A stretch of 64,000 nucleotides of DNA from an uncultured Bacteroidota bacterium (GTDB lineage: Bacteria > Bacteroidota > Bacteroidia > Flavobacteriales > Flavobacteriaceae), in NCBI GenBank assembly GCA_902594485.1, contig CACJMJ010000001.1, positions 70,574 to 134,573 of the forward strand, read 5' to 3'. Positions 20,112 through 29,808 of this stretch are shown piece after piece. The notes below the pieces were generated by a model. That model had not been told where the DNA came from and did not search any database. It worked only from the letters and a program-made list of their open reading frames with translations. A program made the translations under genes and the position numbers. The first letter of the stretch is position 1. Each line of letters starts with the position of its first letter.

Positions 20112-22940
20112 ATGTATAAAGAAAATTTTTCTCGAAGACATATCGGCCCAAGCACTTCTGAGTTAAATGATATGCTAAAAACAATTGGCGTTAGATCAAT
20201 TGAGGACTTGCTAACTCAAACGATTCCTGATAAAATTAGGCTAAAAACCGATTTAAATATTCCGGATGCAATTTCTGAAATGGAATTTCTAAAAGAAATT
20301 AAAAAGTTTTCATCGTTAAATAAAAATTTTAAAACATATATTGGCTTAGGTTATCACGATACTTTTACTCCTTCAGTTATTCAAAGAAATATATTAGAAA
20401 ACCCAGGTTGGTACACAGCCTACACACCTTATCAGCCTGAAATTGCTCAAGGTAGACTTGAAGCACTATTGAATTTCCAAACTATGATCTGTGATTTAAC
20501 GAAAATGGAAATTGCAAATGCTTCTTTACTAGATGAAGGCACATCTGCTGCTGAGGCAATGATTATGATGTATAACAATAGGTCAAGAGACCAGAAATCT
20601 AAAAACCTATCTAAATTTTTTGTTGATTCAAACATTCTTCCTCAAACTCTTTCTGTCCTAAAAACAAGATCTTATCCGTTGGGCATTGAAATTGTAATAG
20701 ATGATTTGGAAAACATAAATTCCAACGATTATTTTGGATGTATTATTCAGTATCCAGGTAAAGATGGGAACCTACCAAATATTGATAATATTTTGTCTGA
20801 AATAAAAAATGATGATTTTAAAACAGTATTAGCTGTTGACATAATGTCCCTAGTCATTATTGAACCTCCAAATCCAGAAAAAATTGATGTTGTAGTTGGA
20901 ACTACTCAAAGATTTGGGATTCCTCTCGGTTATGGTGGGCCTCATGCAGCTTTTTTTGCTACAAAAGAGAAATATAAAAGAAATATTCCAGGCAGAATTA
21001 TTGGTGTTACAAAAGATGTTGATGGTGACTATGCTCTAAGGATGGCATTACAAACTAGAGAACAGCATATAAAAAGAGATAGGGCAACCTCAAATATTTG
21101 TACAGCTCAAGTTCTACTTGCAGTTATGGCTGGCATGTATGCTGTTTATCATGGATCAAAGGGACTTAGAAATATATCTAGTTCAATCCATAATAAGGCT
21201 GTTTATTTATTTAATAAAATTTTATCCCTGGGTATAAAAATAAAATATTCTAAATTCTTTGATACAATTACAATAATTTCGGAATCTAAATCTATTCAAA
21301 AAATTGCACTATCAAAAGAGATTAATCTTTGTTATCATTCAGATAATGAAATATCAATATCTGTAAATGAGAAGACAGATTTAAAAGACCTAGACTTAGT
21401 AGTGTCAATTTTTGAGGAATTTGTTGGACAGAAATCTAATCATATTGATTTCCCAAATAAACAGTTGACAGAAAATGATAGAAAATCAGAGATTTTATCT
21501 CATCCTGTTTTTAATTCCTATCACTCTGAGACCTCTTTGATGAGATATATTAAGTCTCTTGAAAATAAAGATCTATCTCTTACCCAATCTATGATTTCTC
21601 TTGGCTCATGTACAATGAAACTTAATGCAGCCTCTGAGATGATTCCTCTGAGCTGGAGTGAATGGAATAGCATTCATCCATTTGTACCGACCAATCAAGC
21701 TCAAGGATATCATGAAGTAATTGATAAGTTAGAAAATTATTTAAGTGAGATAACTGGATTTTCAGCTACCTCTCTTCAACCTAATTCTGGAGCTCAAGGA
21801 GAATATAGCGGATTAATGGTCATAAAATCTTACTTGAATAAAATAGGAGAAGAACATAGAAATATATGTTTAATTCCTTCTTCTGCTCATGGCACTAACC
21901 CCGCATCTGCAATTATGGCTGGATTAAAAGTTGTAGTAATAGCAACTGATGAAAGAGGTAATATTGATGTAAATGATTTAAAATCAAAAATTGCAGAGCA
22001 CAAAGATAATTTAGCTGCCTTGATGATAACTTATCCCTCAACTCATGGAGTATTTGAGTCTGAAATTCAGTTAATAAATGAACTTATTCATCAAAATGGT
22101 GGACAAGTATATATGGATGGTGCTAATATGAATGCTCAAGTTGGGCTGACAAGTCCAAAATTAATTGGAGCAGATGTTTGTCATTTAAATCTTCATAAGA
22201 CTTTTTCAATACCCCATGGAGGTGGTGGTCCAGGTGTGGGGCCAATTTGTGTTGCTGATCACCTTAAAGATTTTCTTCCCTCAAATCCAATTATACCCTC
22301 AGGTGGTGAGCATCCTATTGATGCAATTTCATCTGCACCCTGGGGTTCTGCATTAGTTTGTTTAATTTCTTACGGCTACATTAGAATGTTAGGTAAATTA
22401 GGTGTAAAGAATTCAACTGAAATTGCAATCGTTAATGCTAACTATATGAAGACAAAACTTGAAAAAAACTTTAAAATTCTGTATAGTGGAGAAAATGGAA
22501 GATCTGCTCATGAATTTATAATTGACTGTAGAGAATTTAAAAAATATAATATTGAAGTAGTAGATATTGCAAAGAGATTGATAGACTATGGGTTTCATGC
22601 TCCAACTGTTTCATTCCCTGTCCCTGGAACTATGATGATTGAACCAACTGAAAGTGAAAATTTAAATGAGATAAACAGATTTTGTGAGGCACTTAATTCG
22701 ATCTATTTTGAGATTACCTCAAATAATGAATCAGATAGAGAAATGTTGAAGAATTCTCCTCACACTCAAAAAATGCTAACTTCAAGCGAATGGAATTATG
22801 AATATTCTAGAGAGGATGCGTCTTTCCCAAAAGATTACTTGAAAACTAATAAATTTTGGCCCTCAGTAAGACGGGTTGATGAAGCATACGGTGATAGAAA
22901 TTTAATTTGTAGCTGCCCACCTATTGAGACTTATCAATAA
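20112..22940 (+). CDS. gcvP: Glycine dehydrogenase (aminomethyl-transferring), single-chain P-protein
   Basis: RHIGPS N-terminus; PLP motif NLHKTFSIPHGGGGPG; C-terminal RRVDEAYGDRNLICSCPP. Confidence 0.97.
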   Translation: MYKENFSRRHIGPSTSELNDMLKTIGVRSIEDLLTQTIPDKIRLKTDLNIPDAISEMEFLKEIKKFSSLNKNFKTYIGLGYHDTFTPSVIQRNILENPGWYTAYTPYQPEIAQGRLEALLNFQTMICDLTKMEIANASLLDEGTSAAEAMIMMYNNRSRDQKSKNLSKFFVDSNILPQTLSVLKTRSYPLGIEIVIDDLENINSNDYFGCIIQYPGKDGNLPNIDNILSEIKNDDFKTVLAVDIMSLVIIEPPNPEKIDVVVGTTQRFGIPLGYGGPHAAFFATKEKYKRNIPGRIIGVTKDVDGDYALRMALQTREQHIKRDRATSNICTAQVLLAVMAGMYAVYHGSKGLRNISSSIHNKAVYLFNKILSLGIKIKYSKFFDTITIISESKSIQKIALSKEINLCYHSDNEISISVNEKTDLKDLDLVVSIFEEFVGQKSNHIDFPNKQLTENDRKSEILSHPVFNSYHSETSLMRYIKSLENKDLSLTQSMISLGSCTMKLNAASEMIPLSWSEWNSIHPFVPTNQAQGYHEVIDKLENYLSEITGFSATSLQPNSGAQGEYSGLMVIKSYLNKIGEEHRNICLIPSSAHGTNPASAIMAGLKVVVIATDERGNIDVNDLKSKIAEHKDNLAALMITYPSTHGVFESEIQLINELIHQNGGQVYMDGANMNAQVGLTSPKLIGADVCHLNLHKTFSIPHGGGGPGVGPICVADHLKDFLPSNPIIPSGGEHPIDAISSAPWGSALVCLISYGYIRMLGKLGVKNSTEIAIVNANYMKTKLEKNFKILYSGENGRSAHEFIIDCREFKKYNIEVVDIAKRLIDYGFHAPTVSFPVPGTMMIEPTESENLNEINRFCEALNSIYFEITSNNESDREMLKNSPHTQKMLTSSEWNYEYSREDASFPKDYLKTNKFWPSVRRVDEAYGDRNLICSCPPIETYQ

Positions 22941-22958
22941 TTTAAGTAATTTTATAAA

Positions 22959-24029
22959 ATGAACTACAGAATAACTGGGACAGGAAGCTGCATACCAGAT
23001 ATCACAAAAACAAATTCAGATTTTCTCAAAAATAAATTCCTTGGCCAAGATGGGAATAATATTCAAAGTTCAAATGCTGAGATTATAGAAAAATTTAAAT
23101 CAATTACTGGTATTGTTGAACGAAGATATGCCCCTGATGAAATAAATTCTTCTGATTTAGCTGCTGAAGCTGCTAGCATTGCAATCAAGGACTCAAAATT
23201 AGATCAGGAGACACTTGATTATATCATTGTTGCTCATAATACAGGAGATATATCATGCAGAAGTGGACAGGTAGACACATTACCATCAATTGCCTCAAAA
23301 GTTAAGGCAAAGCTTAAAATTAAGAATTCTAATTGTGTGGCATATGATATTATCTGTGGTTGTCCAGGATGGGTTGAAGGAGTCATTCAAGCTAAATCAT
23401 TTATCAAATCAGGTATGGCAAAAAAATGTTTAGTCATAGGTTGTGATACTCTTTCCAGAATACTAGATGAAAATGATAGAGACTCAATGATATATGCAGA
23501 TGGAGCTGGTGCAATAATTTTAGAAAGTGACAGTTCATATGATGGTGGAATATTATCCCATAAGTCTGCTACATTTACTTACGAAGGTGAAAATGATTTT
23601 ATCTTTTATGGGAATTCATACGATACTAATTCAAGGACAAAAAGTGATCAGAAGTTTATTAAAATGCAAGGAAGAAGAGTATATGAATTTGCTCTTACAA
23701 ATGTTCCAGTAGCAATGAAATCTTGTTTTGATGATACTAATTGTAAAATTGAGAACCTAAAAAAGATATTTATCCATCAGGCAAATAAAAAAATGGATGA
23801 GGCTATTATCAAAAGATTCTTTAGACTATATAAAACATCTGCACCCAAAGATATTCTTCCAATGAATATTGAGGAGTTTGGAAATAGTTCAGTTGCAACT
23901 ATTCCTACTCTTTTTGATCTAGTTAAAAAAACTAATTATCAAGGTCATAAGGTTTCCAAAGGGGATATTATTATGTTTGCTAGTGTCGGTGCTGGAATGA
24001 ATATTAATGCTATAACATATAAAGTTTAG
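22959..24029 (+). CDS. 3-oxoacyl-ACP synthase III (KAS III)-like protein
   Basis: Cys in DIICGCPGWVEG, His in FIHQANKKM, Asn in EFGNSSVATIP; thiolase-fold layout. Confidence 0.9.
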   Translation: MNYRITGTGSCIPDITKTNSDFLKNKFLGQDGNNIQSSNAEIIEKFKSITGIVERRYAPDEINSSDLAAEAASIAIKDSKLDQETLDYIIVAHNTGDISCRSGQVDTLPSIASKVKAKLKIKNSNCVAYDIICGCPGWVEGVIQAKSFIKSGMAKKCLVIGCDTLSRILDENDRDSMIYADGAGAIILESDSSYDGGILSHKSATFTYEGENDFIFYGNSYDTNSRTKSDQKFIKMQGRRVYEFALTNVPVAMKSCFDDTNCKIENLKKIFIHQANKKMDEAIIKRFFRLYKTSAPKDILPMNIEEFGNSSVATIPTLFDLVKKTNYQGHKVSKGDIIMFASVGAGMNINAITYKV

Positions 24030-24036
24030 AAACCAG

Positions 24037-24774
24037 ATGAGAATTCTTTTTCATATTGGTAGATACTTCTTAATGATAAGGTATACTTTCTCTAAATTTA
24101 CCAAGTGGAGTGTACTTAAAAAATTGATTTTTCAAGAAATTGAGGATCTAATATTAGGATCAATTGGTATTGTTGCTTTTATGTCCTTTCTAATTGGTGG
24201 GGTTGTAGCAATTCAAACAGCTTTAGCTATTGAAAATCCATTACTTCCTGGAAACCTTATAGGATTTGCAACAAGACAATCTGTGATATTGGAGTTTGCA
24301 CCAACCCTTATTTCCATTATAATGGCTGGTAAAGTTGGCTCATTTATTACATCGAGTATTGGAACTATGAGAGTAACTGAACAGATTGATGCTCTGGAGG
24401 TAATGGGCATTAACTCATTTAATTATCTTATTTTTCCTAAAATAATATCATTACTACTATATCCTTTTTTAATTACTTTAGCAATGTTTCTAGGTATACT
24501 TGGCGGATATATTGCAAGTGTCTATGCTGGTTTCTCAACAAGCTTTGATTTCATTCAAGGGATCCAACTTGACTTTAAAGTATTTCATATTATCTACACT
24601 TACATTAAAACAATTTTATTTGCATTTGTTCTAGCAACTATTCCCTCATATCATGGATTTTTCATGAAAGGTGGAGCACTTGAAGTAGGTAAGGCCAGTA
24701 ATATTTCATTTGTTTGGACAAGTAGTGTTATTATCATTATTAACTTTATTGTAACTCAACTTCTTCTGGCATAA
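24037..24774 (+). CDS. MlaE-type ABC transporter permease
   Basis: MlaE/YrbE family motif ALEVMGINSFNYLIFPKI; TM segments; adjacent ATPase. Confidence 0.9.
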   Translation: MRILFHIGRYFLMIRYTFSKFTKWSVLKKLIFQEIEDLILGSIGIVAFMSFLIGGVVAIQTALAIENPLLPGNLIGFATRQSVILEFAPTLISIIMAGKVGSFITSSIGTMRVTEQIDALEVMGINSFNYLIFPKIISLLLYPFLITLAMFLGILGGYIASVYAGFSTSFDFIQGIQLDFKVFHIIYTYIKTILFAFVLATIPSYHGFFMKGGALEVGKASNISFVWTSSVIIIINFIVTQLLLA

Positions 24775-25532
24775 TGATAGAGATAAATAAAATATCGAAA
24801 TCTTTTGATAATCATAAAATTATTGAAGATATATCAGCAACTTTTGATAAAGGAAAAACTAATCTAATTATTGGTCAAAGTGGATCAGGTAAAACTGTCC
24901 TAATGAAATGTCTTCTTGGTCTTCATAAAGTTGATAATGGAGAGATTCTGTACGATGGAAAAAAGTTTAATAAAGATGAGATTTCAGAGGTTTCAGATTT
25001 AAGAAAACAGATGGGAATGGTTTTCCAGGGTAGTGCTTTATTTGATTCTATGTCAGTTCTAGATAATATTATATTTCCTTTAAGGATGTTTTCAAATATG
25101 TCTCAATCAAAAATGATTGAAAGAGCTAGAGAAGTAATTCATCGTGTAGATCTAAAGGATGTTGATAATAAGTTTCCCTCAGAAATATCGGGAGGTATGA
25201 AGAAAAGAGTTGCAATTGCCAGAGCTATTGTACTTAACCCAAAGTATCTTTTTTGTGATGAACCAAATTCAGGTTTAGATCCTAAAACTGCAATTATAAT
25301 TGATAAGTTGATTCAAGAGATTACCGTTGAGTATAATATTACTACTATTATTAACACTCATGATATGAATTCCGTAATGGAAATTGGTGATAAAATTATC
25401 TTCTTAGTCGAAGGGAAAAAAATATGGGAAGGTAATAATGAAGAAATATTAAATACAGATGATAAATTGATAAACGATTTTGTTTATTCTTCAGAATTAT
25501 TTAAAAAGGTTAAACTCTCCCAGAAAAAATAA
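24774..25532 (+). CDS. MlaF-type ABC transporter ATP-binding protein
   Basis: Walker A GQSGSGKTVL, signature ISGGMKKRVAIARA, Walker B LFCDEPNSGLDP; overlaps the permease stop. Confidence 0.93.
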   Translation: MIEINKISKSFDNHKIIEDISATFDKGKTNLIIGQSGSGKTVLMKCLLGLHKVDNGEILYDGKKFNKDEISEVSDLRKQMGMVFQGSALFDSMSVLDNIIFPLRMFSNMSQSKMIERAREVIHRVDLKDVDNKFPSEISGGMKKRVAIARAIVLNPKYLFCDEPNSGLDPKTAIIIDKLIQEITVEYNITTIINTHDMNSVMEIGDKIIFLVEGKKIWEGNNEEILNTDDKLINDFVYSSELFKKVKLSQKK

Positions 25533-25535
25533 ATC

Positions 25536-26207
25536 TTAAGGATTAGAGTTTGATACAGAAATTAATTTACCATTAAATAATTTATTACCATTAATGGCAA
25601 AATCAAGAATATACTTTGCCATTTCTTCTGGCTTTGTATCTACGTTATAATCTGGAAACGCCTCTTTAAGCATTTTTGTTTGAACAGCACCTAAAGCAAG
25701 AACATTGAACGATGGTCCATTTTGATGTTCCTCAGCTAAGACTTCAGTTAAAGCTATTACTGCTGCTTTGCTGCTAGAGTATGCTGATAAGCCAGGGAAC
25801 TTCTTAGAACCATTAACACCTCCAATACTACTGATATTAATAACATGGCCATCTAAATTAATTATTGGGATAAGAGATCTAGTAATTTCTGCTAGCCCAA
25901 ACACGTTTACATCAAATGTTTTTTTAAAAGAGTCATATGTGGTATCACCAAATAACTCACTAACAAGATACCCAGCATTATTTATCAAAATATCAATTTT
26001 AATTTTTCTACTTTTCAAATTCGTAATAAACTCATCAATAGAATTTTTATTTGTAATGTCTATTGAAAATGATTCAATACCACCTATATCTTTCAATGGT
26101 TCAATATTTCTTGAAACCGATATAACATGAAAATTCATTTTTGCAGCTTGAATGCATATTTGATGTCCTATGCCAGAGCTTGTTCCAGTTACTACAATAG
26201 TCTTCAT
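25536..26207 (-). CDS. Short-chain dehydrogenase/reductase
   Basis: TGTSSGIG, NNAGY, YSSSKAAV. Confidence 0.92.
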   Translation of the reverse strand: MKTIVVTGTSSGIGHQICIQAAKMNFHVISVSRNIEPLKDIGGIESFSIDITNKNSIDEFITNLKSRKIKIDILINNAGYLVSELFGDTTYDSFKKTFDVNVFGLAEITRSLIPIINLDGHVINISSIGGVNGSKKFPGLSAYSSSKAAVIALTEVLAEEHQNGPSFNVLALGAVQTKMLKEAFPDYNVDTKPEEMAKYILDFAINGNKLFNGKLISVSNSNP

Positions 26208-27448
26208 TAGATTAGAATTGAGACTGGGTTTTCAATATACTCTTTGAGAGTTTTTAAGAATAGTGAACCTGTAGCACCATCAACAGCCCTATGATCACAT
26301 GCTAGAGTTAATTTCATTGTGTTTCCAATTACTATATCGCTGTTTTTTACAATAGGTTTCTCAATGATTGCTCCTATTGAAAGTATAGCAGAATTAGGTT
26401 GGTTTATTATAGAAGTAAAACTTTCAATTCCAAACATACCTAGATTTGAAATTGTGAAAGTACTTCCTTCAATCTCAGCAGGAGTTAATTTTTTATTTTT
26501 TGCACGCACAGCAAAATCTTTGATCTCTTCATTAATTTCAGGTAAGTTTTTAGAATTTGCATATTTAACAACTGGGACGATTAGACCATCATCAACTGCA
26601 ACAGCTACCCCTAGATGAACATGATCATAAAAAACAATTTTTTCATCATACCATCTAGAATTTACCTTTGGATGTCTAGCTAGTGAAAGCGATACAGCTT
26701 TAGCAATAATATCATTAAATGAGATTTTTATATTTTGAGTATTAATGAATTGATTTCTGAAAGAGATCATATTATCCATCTCACATTCTACATTTAGATA
26801 ATAATGAGGTGCAGAAAACTTAGAGTCTGATAATCTTTTTGCAATAGCTTTTCTCATCGTAGAGTTTTGAGACTCATTAGATGATTCTGTAATACTTGGT
26901 CTTGGTTGAATAAATTGAGAATAATCAGAAGACTTATATGAATCAATATCTCTCTTTATAATTCTACCATTATCTCCTGAACCTTTAACTGATTTAATAT
27001 CAATTCCTTTTTCATTTGCCAACTTTTTAGCAAGTGGAGATATTAAGATCCTATCAGCTGATTCATTTGACACTAAAGCTGATTTCACCTCATCCTTAAA
27101 CTCTGGTTTTGGCTCTTCCTTTACCTCTGGTTTTGGCTCTTCCTTTACCTCTGGTTTTGGCTCTTCCTTTATTGTATTACTACCTTTAATAATTGACGAA
27201 ATATCTTCACCCTTTGCTCCAATAACAGCTATTATACTATCGACAGGAGCGGTTGAGCCTTCGTCAATTCCGATATGAAGTAGAACACCATCATGAAAAG
27301 ATTCAAACTCCATAGTAGCCTTATCTGTTTCAATTTCAGCTAGAATTTCACCCTCTTTTACTGAATCCCCTACTTTTTTAAACCACTTTGCAAGAGTTCC
27401 CTCTTCCATGGTATCACTCAATCTTGGCATATTTATAACTTCAGCCAT
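26207..27448 (-). CDS. Pyruvate dehydrogenase E2 (dihydrolipoamide acetyltransferase)
   Basis: Single lipoyl domain (EIETDKATMEFES), peripheral-subunit-binding domain (SPLAKKLANEKGID), catalytic LTLACDHRAVDGATG. Confidence 0.94.
   Translation of the reverse strand: MAEVINMPRLSDTMEEGTLAKWFKKVGDSVKEGEILAEIETDKATMEFESFHDGVLLHIGIDEGSTAPVDSIIAVIGAKGEDISSIIKGSNTIKEEPKPEVKEEPKPEVKEEPKPEFKDEVKSALVSNESADRILISPLAKKLANEKGIDIKSVKGSGDNGRIIKRDIDSYKSSDYSQFIQPRPSITESSNESQNSTMRKAIAKRLSDSKFSAPHYYLNVECEMDNMISFRNQFINTQNIKISFNDIIAKAVSLSLARHPKVNSRWYDEKIVFYDHVHLGVAVAVDDGLIVPVVKYANSKNLPEINEEIKDFAVRAKNKKLTPAEIEGSTFTISNLGMFGIESFTSIINQPNSAILSIGAIIEKPIVKNSDIVIGNTMKLTLACDHRAVDGATGSLFLKTLKEYIENPVSILI
27101..27171 (-). 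repeat. Three tandem 24-bp repeats in the E2 linker (encoding EEPKPEVK-type units)
   Basis: ctctggttttggctcttcctttac repeated at 27101, 27125 and 27149 (last unit diverges at its final base). Confidence 0.9.
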
Positions 27449-27449
27449 C

Positions 27450-28451
27450 TTAATCTATTTTATGTTTAATGAAAGGGTAATCTTTTTGCTCATATACAAC
27501 ATCGTACATAATTGACTTATCAGGGAAAGGTGAAGATTCAGAGAATTCTTCACAATCAGCAATAATTTTCTTTACTTTTTTATCTATTTTTTCAATATCA
27601 GATTTTGTTCCATACTTCTTTGATAGAATAATTTTTTCAACTTGAGTAATAGGATCAATTTTTCTATACTCTTCAACTTCTTCTTTAGTTCTATATTGTT
27701 GAGCATCCGACATTGAATGTCCTCTATATCTATAAGTCTTTACGTCTAGTAGAGAAGGTCCTTTACCTGACCTTGCATGTTTAGCACACTTGTCAATAGC
27801 CTCAGCAACTTTAACAGGATCCATTCCGTCAACAGGCATTGATGGCATTTCATATGGCTCACCCAATTTCCACAAATCTTCTTGGCTTGTTGTTCTAGCC
27901 ACAGATGTTCCCATTGCATATCCATTATTTTCAACGATATATATAACCGGAAGTTTCCACAAAGCAGCAAGATTGATAGATTCATGAAATGCACCTTGAC
28001 GTATACCACCATCACCTAGAAAACATAGTGTAACACTATCTCTATTAAAATACTTATCTCCAAAAGCGATTCCTGTACCTAAAGGTATTTGTCCACCAAC
28101 AATTCCATGTCCACCGAAGAAGTTATATTTTTTTGAAAAAATATGCATAGAACCACCCAATCCACCTGAAGTTCCTGTTGCTTTTCCAAATAGTTCAGCC
28201 ATAACAAACTTTGGATCTTCTCCGAGCCCAATAGCATGCACATGACTCCTGTAAGAACTTATCATACGGTCTTTCTTCGGATCTATTGAGTGAAGGCATC
28301 CAGCTAGAACAGCTTCTTGACCATTATAGAGATGAAGGAAGCCTCTAATCTTTTGTTGAATATATTTTGCAGCGAGTTTATCTTCAAACTTTCTCCATAA
28401 AAGCATATTTTCATACCAATCCAAATAAGTCTTTCCAGTTATTTTTTTCAT
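27450..28451 (-). CDS. pdhA: Pyruvate dehydrogenase E1 component, alpha subunit (start revised from 28535)
   Basis: GGSMHIFSKKYNFFGGHGIVGGQIPLGTG, ThDP motif GDGGIRQGAFHESINLAALWKLPVIYIVENN; MKKITGKTYLDWYENM start; promoter-like sequence lies inside the longer ORF. Confidence 0.93.
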   Translation of the reverse strand: MKKITGKTYLDWYENMLLWRKFEDKLAAKYIQQKIRGFLHLYNGQEAVLAGCLHSIDPKKDRMISSYRSHVHAIGLGEDPKFVMAELFGKATGTSGGLGGSMHIFSKKYNFFGGHGIVGGQIPLGTGIAFGDKYFNRDSVTLCFLGDGGIRQGAFHESINLAALWKLPVIYIVENNGYAMGTSVARTTSQEDLWKLGEPYEMPSMPVDGMDPVKVAEAIDKCAKHARSGKGPSLLDVKTYRYRGHSMSDAQQYRTKEEVEEYRKIDPITQVEKIILSKKYGTKSDIEKIDKKVKKIIADCEEFSESSPFPDKSIMYDVVYEQKDYPFIKHKID

Positions 28452-28486
28452 ATAAATTAGTTGAAGTCTGTTAGTATAAGACGAAG

Positions 28487-28517
28487 CAAAAATACTCATT
28501 TCTTTAGTATATTGCAA
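28487..28517 (-). promoter_or_regulatory. Putative promoter for pdhA: TTG-N20-TATTTTTG
   Basis: Elements read on the minus strand between the revised pdhA start and murF. Confidence 0.55.
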
Positions 28518-28527
28518 TAAAATTAGA

Positions 28528-29808
28528 TTGGACACGAAAAAATTATATTCATTATTTACTTCATCAAGCGGAGTTTCAATTGATACAAGAAATCTTATCA
28601 GTAATCAAATTTTTTTTTCATTAAAAGGTAAAAATTTTAATGGTAATAATTTTGCTCTGGAAGCATTAGATAAAGGTGCTAGTTATAGTATAATTGATGA
28701 TAAAAGTATTTTAAATAAAAATCAAAATCTTATATACGTTGAAGACTCTCTTAAAGCTCTTCAGGATTTAAGTTGTTATCATAGGTCTCAATATGACACA
28801 AAAATAATTGGAGTTACTGGTAGTAATGGAAAAACAACTACTAAAAATCTAATTTATTCAATACTTTCTCAAAAGTATAATGTCATTAAAACAAAAGGTA
28901 ACTTAAATAATCATATTGGAGTTCCCCTTTCTCTTTTTGATATAAATGAAGAAGTTGATATTGCAATTATCGAGATGGGAGCTAATCATGTTGGAGAGAT
29001 AGAGAATCTATGTGAAATTGCAATGCCAGATATTGGATTAATTACAAACTATGGTAAAGCCCATCTAGAAGGTTTTGGTGGATTTGAAGGGGTAATTAAA
29101 GGAAAAACTGAAATGTTTGACTACTTAACTCAAAATTATGGTCATATAATTTTGAATAATGATGATAAACTACAGGTTGAAAATTGTAAAGGAGATCTAG
29201 CAGTGACCTTTGGTGAAAAACAAGATTCAGAATATACATTTGACTATATTAAAAGGGATAATCAATTAATCCTAAAAAGTGAAGATTATGAATTTAGATC
29301 AAATATTTATGGAGACTATAATTTCTCTAATATAGCATCAAGCGTATCAATAGGTAAATTTCTTGATTTGACAAATGAAGAAATTCAAAAAGGTCTTGAT
29401 GTATTTAAAAATGATTCTAATAGATCTGAAATAATCCAATTTGGTTCTAATAAAATCTATCTAGATGCATACAATGCTAACCCAACTAGTATGAAAGCTT
29501 CAATATCTAATTTTGATAAAGAATTAATTTCAAATAAGGTATTAGTTCTTGGTGATATGTTTGAACTAGGAGAACACTCTGACAAAGAGCATCAAGATAT
29601 TGTTGACTTAATTGATAATAAAAATTATAAAAAAGTTTATCTCGTTGGTAATATTTTTTTCAACTGCAAAAGTAAAGAAGTACATATTGAAAAATTCAAG
29701 TCTTTGGATGAAATGTCTAAATCAATAAATTTATATGATCTTCATTCAATGAATATATTGATTAAGGGATCAAGAGGGATTGGTTTAGAGAGGCTTATTA
29801 ATTACTAG
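28528..29808 (+). CDS. murF: UDP-N-acetylmuramoyl-tripeptide--D-alanyl-D-alanine ligase
   Basis: GVTGSNGKTTTKNL, EMGANHVGEI, LDAYNANPTSMKAS; TTG start. Confidence 0.95.
   Translation: MDTKKLYSLFTSSSGVSIDTRNLISNQIFFSLKGKNFNGNNFALEALDKGASYSIIDDKSILNKNQNLIYVEDSLKALQDLSCYHRSQYDTKIIGVTGSNGKTTTKNLIYSILSQKYNVIKTKGNLNNHIGVPLSLFDINEEVDIAIIEMGANHVGEIENLCEIAMPDIGLITNYGKAHLEGFGGFEGVIKGKTEMFDYLTQNYGHIILNNDDKLQVENCKGDLAVTFGEKQDSEYTFDYIKRDNQLILKSEDYEFRSNIYGDYNFSNIASSVSIGKFLDLTNEEIQKGLDVFKNDSNRSEIIQFGSNKIYLDAYNANPTSMKASISNFDKELISNKVLVLGDMFELGEHSDKEHQDIVDLIDNKNYKKVYLVGNIFFNCKSKEVHIEKFKSLDEMSKSINLYDLHSMNILIKGSRGIGLERLINY

Noticed and set aside
25768-26130. 120-aa plus-strand ORF
   Set aside because: Antisense to a clear SDR gene; no support
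27746-28015. 89-aa minus-strand ORF
   Set aside because: Alternate frame inside pdhA
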